From Vibrio sp. SCSIO 43137 (GTDB lineage: Bacteria; Pseudomonadota; Gammaproteobacteria; Enterobacterales; Vibrionaceae), in NCBI RefSeq assembly GCF_028201475.1, contig NZ_CP116383.1, forward strand, positions 2,232,001 to 2,296,000: a DNA stretch of 64,000 bases. The letters run 5' to 3'. Made by a program: the position numbers and the translations under genes. Under the pieces are notes generated by a model. That model did not search any database, was not told the origin of the DNA, and was given only the letters and a program-made list of their open reading frames with translations. This document shows, piece by piece, positions 51,296-61,309 of the stretch. Numbering within the stretch: the first letter of the stretch is position 1; every line of letters begins with the position of its first letter.

Positions 51296-52399
51296 CTATT
51301 TACTGTTTTCGAAGGCGAAAAACCGGCTGTTAACAAACCGCTTCACCAGCCACCAGATCAGCAGGGTTAAAATAAAACTGAGATAGCCATCAATGGCATA
51401 GTGCCACGCCAGATGGACAGAACCTATCTGAACAAAAACAGCATAAGCCGTCAAAAAGTAGCCTACTTTTTTGTTGATTGAAAAACCTGCAATCGCCATC
51501 AGAACCGCGATGGAGACATGCATGCTGGGCATAGCGGAAATACCAGAGCCCAATAAGTCAAAATTATTTACGTACGAGTCCCACAGTATATTCTGTGTAT
51601 CCAGAGCCCATATATCAAAGGGGGTACTGCTCATAATCAGTTCACGTTGTTGTTCAAGGATAGCCATTAGGGGAAGGTATTGCTGATAGCTATTGTCGAG
51701 CAGGTGCATAAATGCAGGGCCTACAGAAGATAGAAGCGTCGCCGAAAAATTGCCGATAACAAACCAGCACAGCAGAAATGACAATACTATCTGGTTTCTG
51801 AGCCTGGCATTGCTTATAAACAAGGCGTATAACAAACCACCCCACATAAAGAAAAACCAGAGATTGTAGAGAAAGTTGATAAAAAGCGTTCCGTACGGGC
51901 CAGAAAACATCGCATGGGTCAGTTCCCACGGTGAAACACCAAAATGAAGTAACTTATCAATATCATAAAACAGCTCATCATACTGATAAGGTACAAGTTG
52001 TGGGATGATTTTTTTCAAATAGGTATAACTGGATAACGCCACATTAATAACAACTAAGTTCAGGATAAACTTTAATGATCGCCCAAGCGGGAAAATCAGA
52101 GTCCGGATCTTACTTAGGTACTTCTGAATGGGATCAGACGCTTTATGAACCAGAAGATAAATGTAGTAATAAGTGCTCCACGCCAGAAACGCGGCAAAGC
52201 AGCCAGTGATTATAATACCAAGATACATATTCATGCTGAACTTGAACTTGATAGTCAGATCAAATATGGCCGGAATTAGATTGATAATCAGGCTACTCAC
52301 CACAACCAATCCATAAATATACCGATCACTCTTTAACTCAATAAAAAATTTTTTTAAAACGGTAAAAGCAGAAGGCAAAATACTGGCTTTTGAATGCAT
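51296..52399 (-). CDS. PAP2-superfamily membrane phosphatase (Aur1/Ipt-like)
   Basis: A 367-residue integral membrane protein with about eight helices; start at the ATG at 52399, preceded by AGGATG, rather than the frame start at 52432. The C-terminal half has the PAP2 signatures SGISAMPSMHVSIAV (PSMH motif) and HLAWHYAIDGYLS (HxxxD motif). The topology resembles inositol-phosphotransferase-type (Aur1) members, which act on lipid phosphates on the periplasmic face. The substrate is unknown. Confidence 0.8.
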   Translation of the reverse strand: MHSKASILPSAFTVLKKFFIELKSDRYIYGLVVVSSLIINLIPAIFDLTIKFKFSMNMYLGIIITGCFAAFLAWSTYYYIYLLVHKASDPIQKYLSKIRTLIFPLGRSLKFILNLVVINVALSSYTYLKKIIPQLVPYQYDELFYDIDKLLHFGVSPWELTHAMFSGPYGTLFINFLYNLWFFFMWGGLLYALFISNARLRNQIVLSFLLCWFVIGNFSATLLSSVGPAFMHLLDNSYQQYLPLMAILEQQRELIMSSTPFDIWALDTQNILWDSYVNNFDLLGSGISAMPSMHVSIAVLMAIAGFSINKKVGYFLTAYAVFVQIGSVHLAWHYAIDGYLSFILTLLIWWLVKRFVNSRFFAFENSK

Positions 52400-52579
52400 T
52401 AAATTATCATCCTGAAAAATCACACATAGCAATTATCAATATAGCCTTAAAGTAATTCATATGCATACATAATAGGCAGTCTCTCCTTCAAAGCTACTCT
52501 GTATTATTTTGCCACCATAGTTATTAAGTATTCTATAGTTAACTTACACACGGAGAATATGTAACAGGGGAGATGGGAT

Positions 52580-53506
52580 GTGACGAGCCCTAAAGCTGAG
52601 ACGGGAGCTATTTCTGCCGACTACCAAAGGCTGAAGAGTTTTGTCGACTCTTCTCTGGCCGGTGTTTTAATACTGGATTCCAAGCAAAAGGTCATATTAA
52701 TGAACCCGACAGCGTGCCAGATGTTTCAGCTCAGTGGCGAAAACCTTTCCGATCTGACATTAGATGCTCTTCTGCCAAAGCGATTTCGCAGTATTCATTC
52801 TGACCATGTAAAAACATTCGGTTCGTCTTCTAAGCAAGCAAAGCGTATGAACCGGCTTAACATAGTTACCGGCCTTAAACAGGATGGCAGGGAGTTTCCT
52901 CTGGAGGTTTCAATTTCAAAGATCTTTGTTGCCGGACAAACTGAATACTGCGCCCTGCTTCGTGATATTTCTGACGATATGCCACTACTAAAAGAGTTGG
53001 TTAAAGAGGCATCGGAAGACTACCTGACGGGGCTATCTAACCGCAAAACCTTCGAACATCGCCTGTTACTGGAAACTCACCGAAGCACTCGTCATTCTCT
53101 TCCTTTGTCTGTTGCTGTTATTGATCTCGACCACTTTAAAACCGTTAACGACACTCTAGGCCACAATGTCGGCGATACTGTTTTAAGGCAAATGGCTGAA
53201 CTACTACGGGAAAACATCCGAGATATAGACCTGGTATCAAGGTGGGGAGGCGATGAGTTTGTTGCCCTGCTGGTAGATACTGACTTAATCGGTATTTCTA
53301 TCTGGGCAGAGAGAGTAAGAAACAGAGTAGAAAATCACACCTTTGGTGACAAAGAAAACCCCATCAGGTTAACTATCAGTATTGGTATATCTTGTACCGA
53401 AGGCGATAAAACCAGAGCAGAAAGTCTGTTTGAACATGCAGATAACTGCCTGTTCGAGGCGAAACAGGGCGGAAGAAATCAGGTTGTCGCTAAGAAAAAC
53501 AGATAA
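52580..53506 (+). CDS. PAS-GGDEF diguanylate cyclase
   Basis: A 308-residue protein opened by GTG at 52580, with GGGAG upstream. Residues about 15-125 are a PAS sensor (GVLILDSKQKVILMNPTACQMFQLSGENL). The C-terminal GGDEF domain has an intact active site (RWGGDEFVALL) and an inhibitory I-site RDID five residues before it, so it should make cyclic di-GMP under product inhibition. There is no membrane segment; the PAS ligand is unknown. Confidence 0.9.
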   Translation: MTSPKAETGAISADYQRLKSFVDSSLAGVLILDSKQKVILMNPTACQMFQLSGENLSDLTLDALLPKRFRSIHSDHVKTFGSSSKQAKRMNRLNIVTGLKQDGREFPLEVSISKIFVAGQTEYCALLRDISDDMPLLKELVKEASEDYLTGLSNRKTFEHRLLLETHRSTRHSLPLSVAVIDLDHFKTVNDTLGHNVGDTVLRQMAELLRENIRDIDLVSRWGGDEFVALLVDTDLIGISIWAERVRNRVENHTFGDKENPIRLTISIGISCTEGDKTRAESLFEHADNCLFEAKQGGRNQVVAKKNR

Positions 53507-53543
53507 GGCAGAACCAGCCTGCCTTTAAAATGGAAAGATTAAG

Positions 53544-54125
53544 TTACACTGCAACGGCCAACTGCTGTAATGCTGCTTCACGGGCGTTCTGCGCCATCTC
53601 TTCTGTTACATTTAACCCTTCAGCATAAACAAACTCCACGCTAGTGATGCCGACAAAACCCAAGAACGAAGTGATGTAGCTTTCGATTGAATTGCGCTCG
53701 CTATCTTTGTGCAGGCCGCCTCTTGTGGTCACCACAACCACTTTTTTATCTTCCAACAAACCTACAGGGACAGTCTCTGTATAGCGGAAAGTCACACCGG
53801 CACGGGCAATAATATCGAACCAATTTTTAAGCTGAGTCGGCACCATAAAATTGTACATAGGCGCAGCTATCACCAGCTTATCAGCTGATTTAAGCTCGCT
53901 GATGATGGTATCCGACAGCTCAACCAGACTTTTCTGCTCATCGCTGCGCTGCTCTTCAGGTGTATTCAGTGCCGTCATAACACTCATATCCAGAACAGGT
54001 AGAGGGTTAGCGGCCAAATCCCGGACCAGAACATTCTCCTTACCTTCAATTACCTGATCGATTAATTGGTTAGACTGAGAGTGTTCACCAAGAATGCTGG
54101 ATTTAAGAACCAAAGTGTGTGACAT
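53544..54125 (-). CDS. azoR: FMN-dependent NADH-azoreductase
   Basis: The 193-residue flavodoxin-fold protein matches AzoR across its length: VLKSSILGEHSQSNQLIDQ (phosphate loop), APMYNFMVPTQLKNWFDIIARAGVTFRYTE, VVVTTRGG. It reduces azo and quinone compounds with NADH using FMN, in the cytoplasm. It is near a glutathionyl-hydroquinone reductase gene on the same strand, which points to quinone stress, although the two are 120 bp apart. Confidence 0.92.
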   Translation of the reverse strand: MSHTLVLKSSILGEHSQSNQLIDQVIEGKENVLVRDLAANPLPVLDMSVMTALNTPEEQRSDEQKSLVELSDTIISELKSADKLVIAAPMYNFMVPTQLKNWFDIIARAGVTFRYTETVPVGLLEDKKVVVVTTRGGLHKDSERNSIESYITSFLGFVGITSVEFVYAEGLNVTEEMAQNAREAALQQLAVAV

Positions 54126-54248
54126 AGTTTTTCCTGTTATTTCAAAGTTCAGAGAAGAGAAAGCCGTGCAAGCACATTAGTTGTAAAACTGCATAGCTTG
54201 CAGGCTCTCTTTGCAGTGGATATCGCCAGAGGCTATCGCCCCTAATAG

Positions 54249-55232
54249 TTAGCTCAGCAGGTTATCCCGTCCGTGTGGCGAGGAGTAATCAAGCTCCGGT
54301 CCAACGGGAACCACCTGAGTAGGGTTAATCATGGTATGGCTGAAGTAGTAGTGGCGCTTGATATGGTAAAAATCCACCGTTTCTGCGACACCCGGGTGCT
54401 GGTAAAGATCGCGGATATAACCACGGATATTTTTATACTGCTCCAGCTGTTTTTTGTTGCATTTGAAATGGCCAAAATAGACAGCATCAAAACGGATTAG
54501 CGTAGTAAACAGACGCCAGTCTGCTTCCGTCAACGTCTCACCCAGCAAATACCGGCCAAAAGAAAGGCGGTTTTCAATTTCATCCAGAGCCTCAAACAGA
54601 GCATGATAAGCCTCTTCATACGCTTGCTGAGTGGTGGCAAAGCCCGCCTTATAGACGCCGTTATTGATGGCGTGATAAATATACTCATTCATGGCATCGA
54701 TTTCATCGCACAGATGTTTAGGATAGAAATCTTGCGTATCTCCGGTTAACTCATTAAATGCAGAGTTAAACATACGGATTATTTCTGACGACTCATTGCT
54801 GACAATCCGGCCCAGTTTCTTATCCCACAATACAGGTACCGTTACCCTGCCCGTGTAGTCACTTTTACTACGCGTATATACCTGATGCATATAGTCGTAC
54901 TGGAACAGCTCATCTCCACTACTGTGACTTGAGGTATCAAATGACCAACCATTTTCCAGCATATCCGGGCTGACAACAGAAACGGAAATGTACTCTTCCA
55001 GCCCTTTAATCTTTCTGAAAATAAGGGTGCGGTGCGCCCAAGGGCAGGCAAGGGAGACATACAGGTGGTATCTTCCGGGTTCAGCTTTAAAACCGCCGCT
55101 TCCTGAAGGGCCGGCAGAGCCATCAGCTGTAACCCAGTTTCTTAACTTCGCATCTTCACGTTGAAACTTACCGTTACCGGATTTTGTGTCATACCACTTG
55201 TCGTGCCACACACCATCTACTAACAAACCCAT
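54249..55232 (-). CDS. yqjG: Glutathionyl-hydroquinone reductase (YqjG type)
   Basis: A 327-residue xi-class glutathione transferase. The catalytic cysteine is in LACPWAHRTLIFRKIKGLEE (about residue 61). The hallmark tyrosines lie in GRYHLYVSLACPW and GVYKAGFATTQQAYE, and the C-terminal helical domain includes LTEADWRLFTTLIRFDAVYFGHFKCN. It reduces glutathionyl-hydroquinones in the cytoplasm. Start at the ATG at 55232. Confidence 0.92.
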   Translation of the reverse strand: MGLLVDGVWHDKWYDTKSGNGKFQREDAKLRNWVTADGSAGPSGSGGFKAEPGRYHLYVSLACPWAHRTLIFRKIKGLEEYISVSVVSPDMLENGWSFDTSSHSSGDELFQYDYMHQVYTRSKSDYTGRVTVPVLWDKKLGRIVSNESSEIIRMFNSAFNELTGDTQDFYPKHLCDEIDAMNEYIYHAINNGVYKAGFATTQQAYEEAYHALFEALDEIENRLSFGRYLLGETLTEADWRLFTTLIRFDAVYFGHFKCNKKQLEQYKNIRGYIRDLYQHPGVAETVDFYHIKRHYYFSHTMINPTQVVPVGPELDYSSPHGRDNLLS

Positions 55233-55460
55233 GTTCAGCCTCCCAAATCAATGCTGCTGAAAATGAGTTTAAGGGGAGGGAATCAGGAAAAAAACAGCAA
55301 TATTTCGAATAAGAGCATCAATTATATTGAATTAATATAAAATGGAATTTATATCATTTATTAACAACGAGTTAACTTCAAGCAATAGAAAAAACCAGTT
55401 AGTGAAAACTAAAATAATCGTAAGAAATAGAAATTAATATCAGTAAAATTGAAAAATAAA

Positions 55461-55871
55461 TTAGTGTTCTTCATTCTGACTAAGTGATTCCAGATCAATA
55501 TAATCCTCTTTCTTTCTCAGGTAGAACTTTCGGTCGTTCATCAGGCTACGTTTTAACAATGTCACTACCTTAGGGTGGATCTCCTCCAGCGTCCATTTAT
55601 CCAGATCAATCACATAAGAGGTAAAGTCCGACAGGTTTTCCGACATACAGGCATCATAGGCTTCAAACCAGTTCTCATGTACTTGCGGGAACAGCCCGGA
55701 ACGCTGCTGAACAATAATCTGACTGGCACTCTTTTCACAAATGTTTCCTGCCTGCCGGTAAACCTTACTCAGTTCATACAGCCGGTACCCGGTAGCCGCC
55801 ACTTCTGCCAGCACCACTACTGTGACAATAAGATTGATAACAAAGCGTTTTGTGAACATGTATGCCTGCAC
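55461..55871 (-). CDS. Hypothetical membrane-anchored protein
   Basis: A 136-residue protein with one N-terminal membrane helix (FVINLIVTVVVLAEVAATGYRL) and a polar domain outside. Two cysteines (ICEKSA and YDACMSE) might pair in the periplasm. The ATG could be the first codon or Met5. It is not recognised. It lies between yqjG and a large c-di-GMP protein gene, all on the minus strand. Confidence 0.6.
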   Translation of the reverse strand: MQAYMFTKRFVINLIVTVVVLAEVAATGYRLYELSKVYRQAGNICEKSASQIIVQQRSGLFPQVHENWFEAYDACMSENLSDFTSYVIDLDKWTLEEIHPKVVTLLKRSLMNDRKFYLRKKEDYIDLESLSQNEEH

Positions 55872-55963
55872 TAATTAATAATTATATCGCGGGGAGTTAC
55901 TATATCAGAACGAGGTAATCGGATTTTTATTTCTTTTTACAGCACTCAAGCAAAGAAATACTT

Positions 55964-58471
55964 TCAGATATTGCCCGAAAACCGTTCCTCACCATTTTGA
56001 AGTAAATGCGCATGTTCTTGACGCCGGGCAAAGTAAGCCTCTGCGGCATCTTTATCAACCGGATGACTATATAAATAACCCTGAGCTTCATGGCAGCCTG
56101 CATCAGCAAGAAAACAGGCCTGCTCTTCGGTTTCTACTCCTTCAGCAATAATAGTCATGCCAAGGCTGGTTCCCAGAGCAATAACAGCTTTAGAGATTGC
56201 CAAATCATTCTGGTCATCAGGTACACCGCACACAAAACTACGGTCAATTTTCAATTTATCGATAGGCAGTTTTTTCAGGTAACTAAGGGAAGAGTAACCC
56301 GTACCAAAATCATCGATGGAGATCCTCACTCCCAAGGTTTTCAGTCTGCTAAGCTGTTCAATGGCATTATCGGCTTGCTGCATTATATAGTTCTCTGTCA
56401 GCTCCAGTTCAAGGTGTTTAGCCGGTAGCCCGGTTTCACTGAGGATAGATTGAACCGTATTTACCAGATTGCCCCGCTTAATCTGAGGGCCGGCAATATT
56501 CACGGCAAGACAGCCAAAATTGATACCTCTGTCCAGCCACTCTTTTGCCTGACGACACGCCGTTGTTAATACCCATTCTCCGATGGTAATAATTACATCT
56601 GACTCTTCCGCCACAGGTATAAACTCAGCCGGAGGAATGTTGCCACGCTCCCGTTGATTCCAGCGGAGCAAAACTTCTGCGCCTACAACTTTATGACTCA
56701 GCAAGTCAATCTGCGGCTGATAATTAAGATACAGTTCTTCACGCTCAATAGCATTGCGCAATGCATTATCGAGAAAAACATGCTCCAGAGCTGAAGCGGT
56801 CATTTCTTGTTGATAAAACTGGTAAGTATTACGCCCATTCTTTTTCGCCCGGTACATAGCAGCGTCGGCATTGCGAAGGATATCCGCTGCACTGTCACCA
56901 TCTTGAGGAAAGATACTAATACCCAGACTAGCAGTAATCCTCGTGTGATAGTCGTGCAGTTGAAACTCTCCCTGAAACTTATCAATCACCTTTTTTGCGG
57001 TAATGGCTACATTACCTCCACAATCAATCCCTTCCAGCAGAATAATAAATTCATCGCCGCTTATCCTCGAAACTGAGTCCTCCTCACGAAGGCTGCTTTT
57101 TAACCGCTTTGCCGTTTCTTGTAACAATAAATCTCCTGCCGCATGACCAAGGCTATCATTAATCAGCTTAAAGTTATCCAGATCAAAAAAGATTACCGCA
57201 ACGGAAGTTTTGTGCCTGCGGGCCCTTTTTATAGCCTGTTCCAGGTGTTCATTAAACAGAAGTCGATTCGGCAGCCCGGTAAGAGCGTCATGATGGGCAA
57301 GGTCGTACATCTTCTCTTCTGACCTTTTAATTTTCGTTACATCGCGGACAACACAAACCAACTGTTCATCTACCGACATCAGGTTTAACCGCACGTCAAA
57401 ATGTCGCTTCTTTCCTGCAATTTCAAGCGCGTAATCAAACATTTGCATACATTTAAACTTGCGGGCTTCAGCCAACTTTTTCACAAACAACCTGCCCACA
57501 TTCTCAGGCACCACATCCTGCATACGTTTGCCGAGAAAAAGCTCTGGCCGGGTATAAAGATCTTCGTCATTCTGGGTGTGAAAATCGATAATAGTACCAT
57601 CAGACCGCATACGGAAATAAAGATCCGGCAGTGCCTGAAACAAGCTCTCCAACTCAGCAGCGTAGTGCTGTTTATCGATTTCATTCTGTTTACGTTCAGT
57701 AACATCCTGAACCATACCCACCATACGCTTGATCTCGCCGTGTTCATCAAGCTCATGACCACCAAGCGCCCAGATCCAGCGCACTTCACCATCAATACGG
57801 CGGATACGACACTCAAAACTCCAGTCGGTTTTGGTCACCATTGATTTCTGAAACTTGTCATCAACGGCAATCCTGTCTTCTGGTAACACATGTTCCAGAA
57901 ACATTTCGTAAGTCCATTCATCCAGCAAAGTTTTATAGCCGAAAATCTGATCATGCTTCAGAGAGCGGTGAGCGGTATAGTCAATCAGGTTTAAGTCCCA
58001 AGTACCTGTATTACTGTGTTCCAGCACAAAATTAAGGCGGCTTTCCGTCTGCTTTGCCTGAACGTTACTCACGTACTGTTCTGTAATATCGAGCAGATAA
58101 ATCAGGTAACCAACAGGAGCATCACTCTCCTCATTAAGCAGGCAGGAAACTGTCGATTCGAAATAGACCTTTTCCCCTTCCGCCGTCATGCAGCTATCAA
58201 TGTTTTTATGAGGCTCTTTCTTTAACCGTGCCTGATTGAAACGTGACTGCCAAATCTCCTGCCACTCAGGCTGGTCATGACACATTGGCAACTGCCACAC
58301 ATAACTGCCAGTGACCTGCTCACCTTCAATAAACTTATGCCGGCACGCCAGATGATTCGCCTCCAGTACAACGCCTTGCGACGAAACCACCAGCATAGAA
58401 GGCTGAAAATCCTGATTAAATACCAGCTCAAATAGGTTGTTAGAAACACGATCCGGACGAGATATATTCAA
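55964..58471 (-). CDS. PAS-GGDEF-EAL dual-domain c-di-GMP protein
   Basis: About 835 residues: three PAS/PAC sensor segments (the second ends [16 protein letters not shown] ... [11 protein letters not shown]), a GGDEF domain with active site SGDEF (in [13 protein letters not shown]) and an EAL domain with EVLLRW, ELTENYI and [19 protein letters not shown] departs at the first Gly, so cyclase activity is uncertain; the phosphodiesterase residues look intact. The TTG at 58471 has GAGGAG eight bases upstream and is preferred; an ATG at 58492 without a good site is the alternative. There are no membrane helices. Confidence 0.9.
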   Translation of the reverse strand: MNISRPDRVSNNLFELVFNQDFQPSMLVVSSQGVVLEANHLACRHKFIEGEQVTGSYVWQLPMCHDQPEWQEIWQSRFNQARLKKEPHKNIDSCMTAEGEKVYFESTVSCLLNEESDAPVGYLIYLLDITEQYVSNVQAKQTESRLNFVLEHSNTGTWDLNLIDYTAHRSLKHDQIFGYKTLLDEWTYEMFLEHVLPEDRIAVDDKFQKSMVTKTDWSFECRIRRIDGEVRWIWALGGHELDEHGEIKRMVGMVQDVTERKQNEIDKQHYAAELESLFQALPDLYFRMRSDGTIIDFHTQNDEDLYTRPELFLGKRMQDVVPENVGRLFVKKLAEARKFKCMQMFDYALEIAGKKRHFDVRLNLMSVDEQLVCVVRDVTKIKRSEEKMYDLAHHDALTGLPNRLLFNEHLEQAIKRARRHKTSVAVIFFDLDNFKLINDSLGHAAGDLLLQETAKRLKSSLREEDSVSRISGDEFIILLEGIDCGGNVAITAKKVIDKFQGEFQLHDYHTRITASLGISIFPQDGDSAADILRNADAAMYRAKKNGRNTYQFYQQEMTASALEHVFLDNALRNAIEREELYLNYQPQIDLLSHKVVGAEVLLRWNQRERGNIPPAEFIPVAEESDVIITIGEWVLTTACRQAKEWLDRGINFGCLAVNIAGPQIKRGNLVNTVQSILSETGLPAKHLELELTENYIMQQADNAIEQLSRLKTLGVRISIDDFGTGYSSLSYLKKLPIDKLKIDRSFVCGVPDDQNDLAISKAVIALGTSLGMTIIAEGVETEEQACFLADAGCHEAQGYLYSHPVDKDAAEAYFARRQEHAHLLQNGEERFSGNI

Positions 58472-58907
58472 GTGAACACTCCTCAACTGCATATACTAAG
58501 TATTGCACAAGAATTCATTACTGTTAGGAGTGTTAATAGTGAAAATTTCAGAGATACCTCCGGCGTTCTCGTTCTAACACTTGTTCCAGTGTTTTGTGTT
58601 GAACATATACCGGACATTAAAGTGTCGCGCAGATAATCAGCTTCACGTTCATCTAGTTCTCTGGACAGGGGCTCTGGACTAACCAACATCCGGCAGTAAT
58701 TATTAGCTCAGGTATACACTCCCACGTAAAACATGGGAGCAAGAGCTTGCTGACTCAAATAGTGTTGTCCTGTTTTAGATTGACCTGGAGAATATCCGGG
58801 AATGGAACAAAATGATCACCTCTGGCTACTAAATCTCTACTGGGTTCTGCCCCTGATAGTGGTAGAATCACCGCATCAGCCCCCCGAGAAACCAGGTATT
58901 TATAAAA
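58472..58907. other. Non-coding region with a dispersed repeat
   Basis: Apart from the repeat at 58579-58635, a hairpin CTCCCA-N9-TGGGAG lies at 58719-58739. I see no gene; leftward frames here are antisense to repeats and to the next gene. Confidence 0.45.
58579..58635. repeat. Dispersed palindromic repeat, copy A
   Basis: ACTTGTTCCAGTGTTTTGTG ... GAACATATACCGGACATTAA followed by AGTGTCGCGCAGAT. It is collinear with copy B at 59519-59574 over about 57 bp. The centre is a weakened palindrome of the TTCCAACGC / GCGTTGGAA type. Confidence 0.7.
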
Positions 58908-59246
58908 ATGTTTATCCATCGTGTTAATGACATCGACTGGCTTGTGATTACAGGCTTTGAAGAGCTGAAACCTCTGTTTATCGAAGAAGCCGGTGCCATC
59001 CCCTCTTGCTTCTCTACCACCAGTGAACTGAGCCTGATTGATCAAGCCAGGCGTACTTATGGATATTTGCCTCAACTCGACGGCATTATCACCGATACCG
59101 GTACTTTTCAAAGCCAGAATAACGAGGAAGATTTGAACCCACAGTTGGCCTGTCTGGTTGAGGGGCGTGGCCGGGTGTTTATCTATCACGGCGGCTTTGT
59201 CGCGTTTGTGGATGACGAACAAACCTTTATTACCCGAATGGAGTGA
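58908..59246 (+). CDS. Hypothetical protein (112 aa)
   Basis: A 112-residue acidic soluble protein (MFIHRVNDIDWLVITGFEEL ... GRVFIYHGGFVAFVDDEQTF), not recognised. I prefer it to the overlapping leftward frame (58755-59222) because its composition is protein-like, with alternating strands and helices, and it has no unlikely Cys/Trp clusters. A CAGGT lies 13 bases before the ATG, which is weak. Confidence 0.55.
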   Translation: MFIHRVNDIDWLVITGFEELKPLFIEEAGAIPSCFSTTSELSLIDQARRTYGYLPQLDGIITDTGTFQSQNNEEDLNPQLACLVEGRGRVFIYHGGFVAFVDDEQTFITRME

Positions 59247-59401
59247 AGGTTATTCAGCAAGTAGAAGATGGTGATTTACCATCCTTAATAAGAAAAGAGA
59301 CTTCGTCGATTTACAACTGCCCATAGTAATAATCAGGACGGTCACCGAAATTCTCTCAGTTTTATCCACTCGCCGCCCCAAGCGGCGGCTCCAATACCAG
59401 C

Positions 59402-59543
59402 AACGAAATCCGGCTTTTACTACTCACCCTACTACGCCATTACAAGCACAATGAGCAACCGGAATAGCTTTGATTAAATAGCAAAACTCCTGAGATATGA
59501 CTCTGGTCATTCTTAGCCCTTGTTCCAACGCTCTGCGTTGGAA
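59402..59543. repeat. 140-bp repeat unit, copy B, ending in TTCCAACGC palindrome
   Basis: The unit begins AACGAAATC, passes through ACTACTCACCC, CCATTACAAGCACAATGA and TTAAATAGCAAAA, and ends in TTGTTCCAACGC / GCGTTGGAACA. It aligns with copy C at 60097-60234. After it, ATACCGGACGTTGAAGTGCC continues in common with copy A. Confidence 0.7.
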
Positions 59544-59654
59544 CAGATACCGGACGTTGAAGTGCCACGCAGATATTCAACTTCCGGCTCTCTTCTTTGC
59601 AATCATAAAGGCATAATCAGTTCAGCTTTTTATCTACTGATTCGGGAGACAACA

Positions 59655-60017
59655 ATGAGTGATGAAAAAGAGAGTATCCGCAAAGGTCTGATTAAGGATA
59701 AGGAACTATCAGAAGATGGATCTTACGAAGTCGCAACTTATGACGCTCAACTGTTAAAACTAGCCAAAGTACGACAGAAACTCTCAGAAGGGAAACAAAG
59801 CAGAAATACTGTATATGAACTAGAGAGCCTTATCCGCGAACTTGAAAGAGAAGCAGAGCTGCAGAAAAATGTAGAATCCTATGACTCTTGGCTAGCCAGT
59901 CAAGTAAATCTGGCTTTTGAGAAATTTGATTCCGGAAAGGCAGTTTTTGTTGACCATGACTCAGCTAAATCTCGAATGGAACGACGAAAAGCGAAAACGC
60001 GTAACCTAAACAAATAG
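59655..60017 (+). CDS. Hypothetical helical protein with antitoxin-like tail
   Basis: A 120-residue protein started at the ATG at 59655 with GGGAG upstream; the longer frame from 59520 runs through the repeat. It is charged and helical (LESLIRELEREAELQKNVES). The tail DSWLASQVNLAFEKFDSGKA and the VDHDSAKSRMERRKAKTR that follows resembles the C-terminal part of small RelB/stability-determinant antitoxins, but the protein is longer than those and no toxin gene is adjacent. The gene is flanked by direct repeats B and C. Confidence 0.6.
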   Translation: MSDEKESIRKGLIKDKELSEDGSYEVATYDAQLLKLAKVRQKLSEGKQSRNTVYELESLIRELEREAELQKNVESYDSWLASQVNLAFEKFDSGKAVFVDHDSAKSRMERRKAKTRNLNK

Positions 60018-60399
60018 TCTTTTGTTGGCAGTAAAATCCCACCCTTCAACACCGCTTAATACCTTACCATCTCTGATTGAACACATAACCCACAAAAACG
60101 AAATCGACCTGTTCCTACTCACCCGGTTAAACCACTACAAGAGCAATGAACAGCATTTATTAAATAACAAAATACCAGAGGAGACTCTGGCGCTTTCCTT
60201 CTTCTCCTTGTTCCAATGCTGTGCGTTGGAACATATTGTTAACCACACAAAAGATTTTAGTATTTGAAATGTGTAGTCCAGAAAATTCGGTTTTCTTGAT
60301 CATGGCCCAAGAAAACCTAGTTGCATAACAAAGTAAAGATGTTAATCTTTTTGTCAATTGCAAATGATTATCACTACAAGTAATTACTCAGGAGTTGTT
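60018..60399. other. Non-coding region holding repeat C
   Basis: Repeat C fills 60097-60234. Short frames in both directions here consist of repeat sequence and have no ribosome-binding site. The promoter of the next gene may lie around 60290-60380. Confidence 0.45.
60097..60234. repeat. 140-bp repeat unit, copy C
   Basis: AACGAAATCGACC ... CCTACTCACCCG ... CCACTACAAGAGCAATGA ... TTAAATAACAAAAT ... TTGTTCCAATGC / GCGTTGGAACA. It is collinear with copy B; the pair flanks the gene at 59655-60017. Confidence 0.7.
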
Positions 60400-61035
60400 A
60401 TGATGAAATCTGTTGTTATTTTACTTGCCACCATTTGTTTTCTGATACTCCCAGCATCCTCTTACTCACTGGAATATGAATATGACTTAGTAGATTGCAA
60501 CGATGAGTTCAAACCTCATGCTCATTACCAATTCATATCGAACAGAGGCTACTGTTTAGACTTTAAAACCGATCGAATTACCTTAGTAAACTTATCTAAT
60601 CGATTAATTGATCACGCCTCTTCTTCTCACACCGTCAGCACGATAACACCCGAACATTACATCATTTCATCTGGTAAGTTTGCAGTTTACAACGTGCAAA
60701 ACTTGGTCGTATCAAAAGAACAAAATGATGTGGTAGTTATCAGGGAGCGTAGAAGCAATGTAGAAGCCCTTCCAAGAATAGCCCCACTCGCCGTATGGGT
60801 TCCTTCTGCAATAGGAGGTGGAGTTCTGGGAGCTATGGGGGCTGTTTACAACAACCCAAATGCAGGAACCAGAGAAATAGGTATTGGAATTTTCGTTGGC
60901 GCCCTCAGTGGTGGACTTACTCCTATAATGGGAGGTGGCGTATTTGGCTTTGTCGCTGCTGGTTCATTAGGTTTTTCAGCAGGTGGCGGATGCTCAGTTT
61001 GTCATAGTACTCATTACAACAACCATGCTGATTGA
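60400..61035 (+). CDS. Secreted glycine-rich hypothetical protein
   Basis: A 211-residue protein with AGGAG before its ATG and a signal peptide (MMKSVVILLATICFLILPASSYS). The middle is polar, and from about residue 140 there is a Gly/Ala-rich hydrophobic segment (SAIGGGVLGAMGAVYNNPNA ... GIFVGALSGGLTPIMGGGVF) like a glycine zipper, ending in GGGCSVCHSTHYNN with a CxxC. It is not recognised. Gly-zipper ends occur in membrane-inserting toxins and bacteriocins but also in envelope proteins. It overlaps the following small membrane-protein gene, so the two are made together. Confidence 0.6.
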   Translation: MMKSVVILLATICFLILPASSYSLEYEYDLVDCNDEFKPHAHYQFISNRGYCLDFKTDRITLVNLSNRLIDHASSSHTVSTITPEHYIISSGKFAVYNVQNLVVSKEQNDVVVIRERRSNVEALPRIAPLAVWVPSAIGGGVLGAMGAVYNNPNAGTREIGIGIFVGALSGGLTPIMGGGVFGFVAAGSLGFSAGGGCSVCHSTHYNNHAD

Positions 61036-61309
61036 AGAACAAATGATAGGGTTTGGATTAAGCCTTTTTTCCATATTAGGCACATGTATATTTTGCATTA
61101 AGTCAACCCATTTCAAAGCTGCATCGATAACGGTAGTTTTAATGGGTTTTTACATTCGATATGAATTAAAATTGCCACCGTCTTACCACCTAGATGCTCT
61201 GTTTATAGTAATTTTGATTCTCCAAAGTAAAGTTTTTAAACGTGAAGACTTAATGCTATCCGGCTATATCATTTACTTACTATTTCCTTTTTTTAGCAGG
61301 TTCTATTAG
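61025..61309 (+). CDS. Small membrane protein coupled to the Gly-rich protein
   Basis: Up to 94 residues, with about three membrane helices (MIGFGLSLFSILGTCIFCI; AASITVVLMGFYIRY; LDALFIVILILQS). The ATG at 61025 overlaps the end of the upstream gene by 11 bp. It is not recognised. A partner or immunity-type role for the Gly-rich protein is possible from position and size only. Confidence 0.5.
   Translation: MLIEEQMIGFGLSLFSILGTCIFCIKSTHFKAASITVVLMGFYIRYELKLPPSYHLDALFIVILILQSKVFKREDLMLSGYIIYLLFPFFSRFY

Noticed and set aside
58755..59222. 155-codon leftward frame opposite the 112-residue gene
   Set aside because: The frame is antisense to a more natural coding sequence, with no ribosome-binding site and an atypical composition.
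60022..60267. 81-codon frame spanning repeat C
   Set aside because: Its sequence is mostly the repeat unit, whose other copy does not keep the frame.
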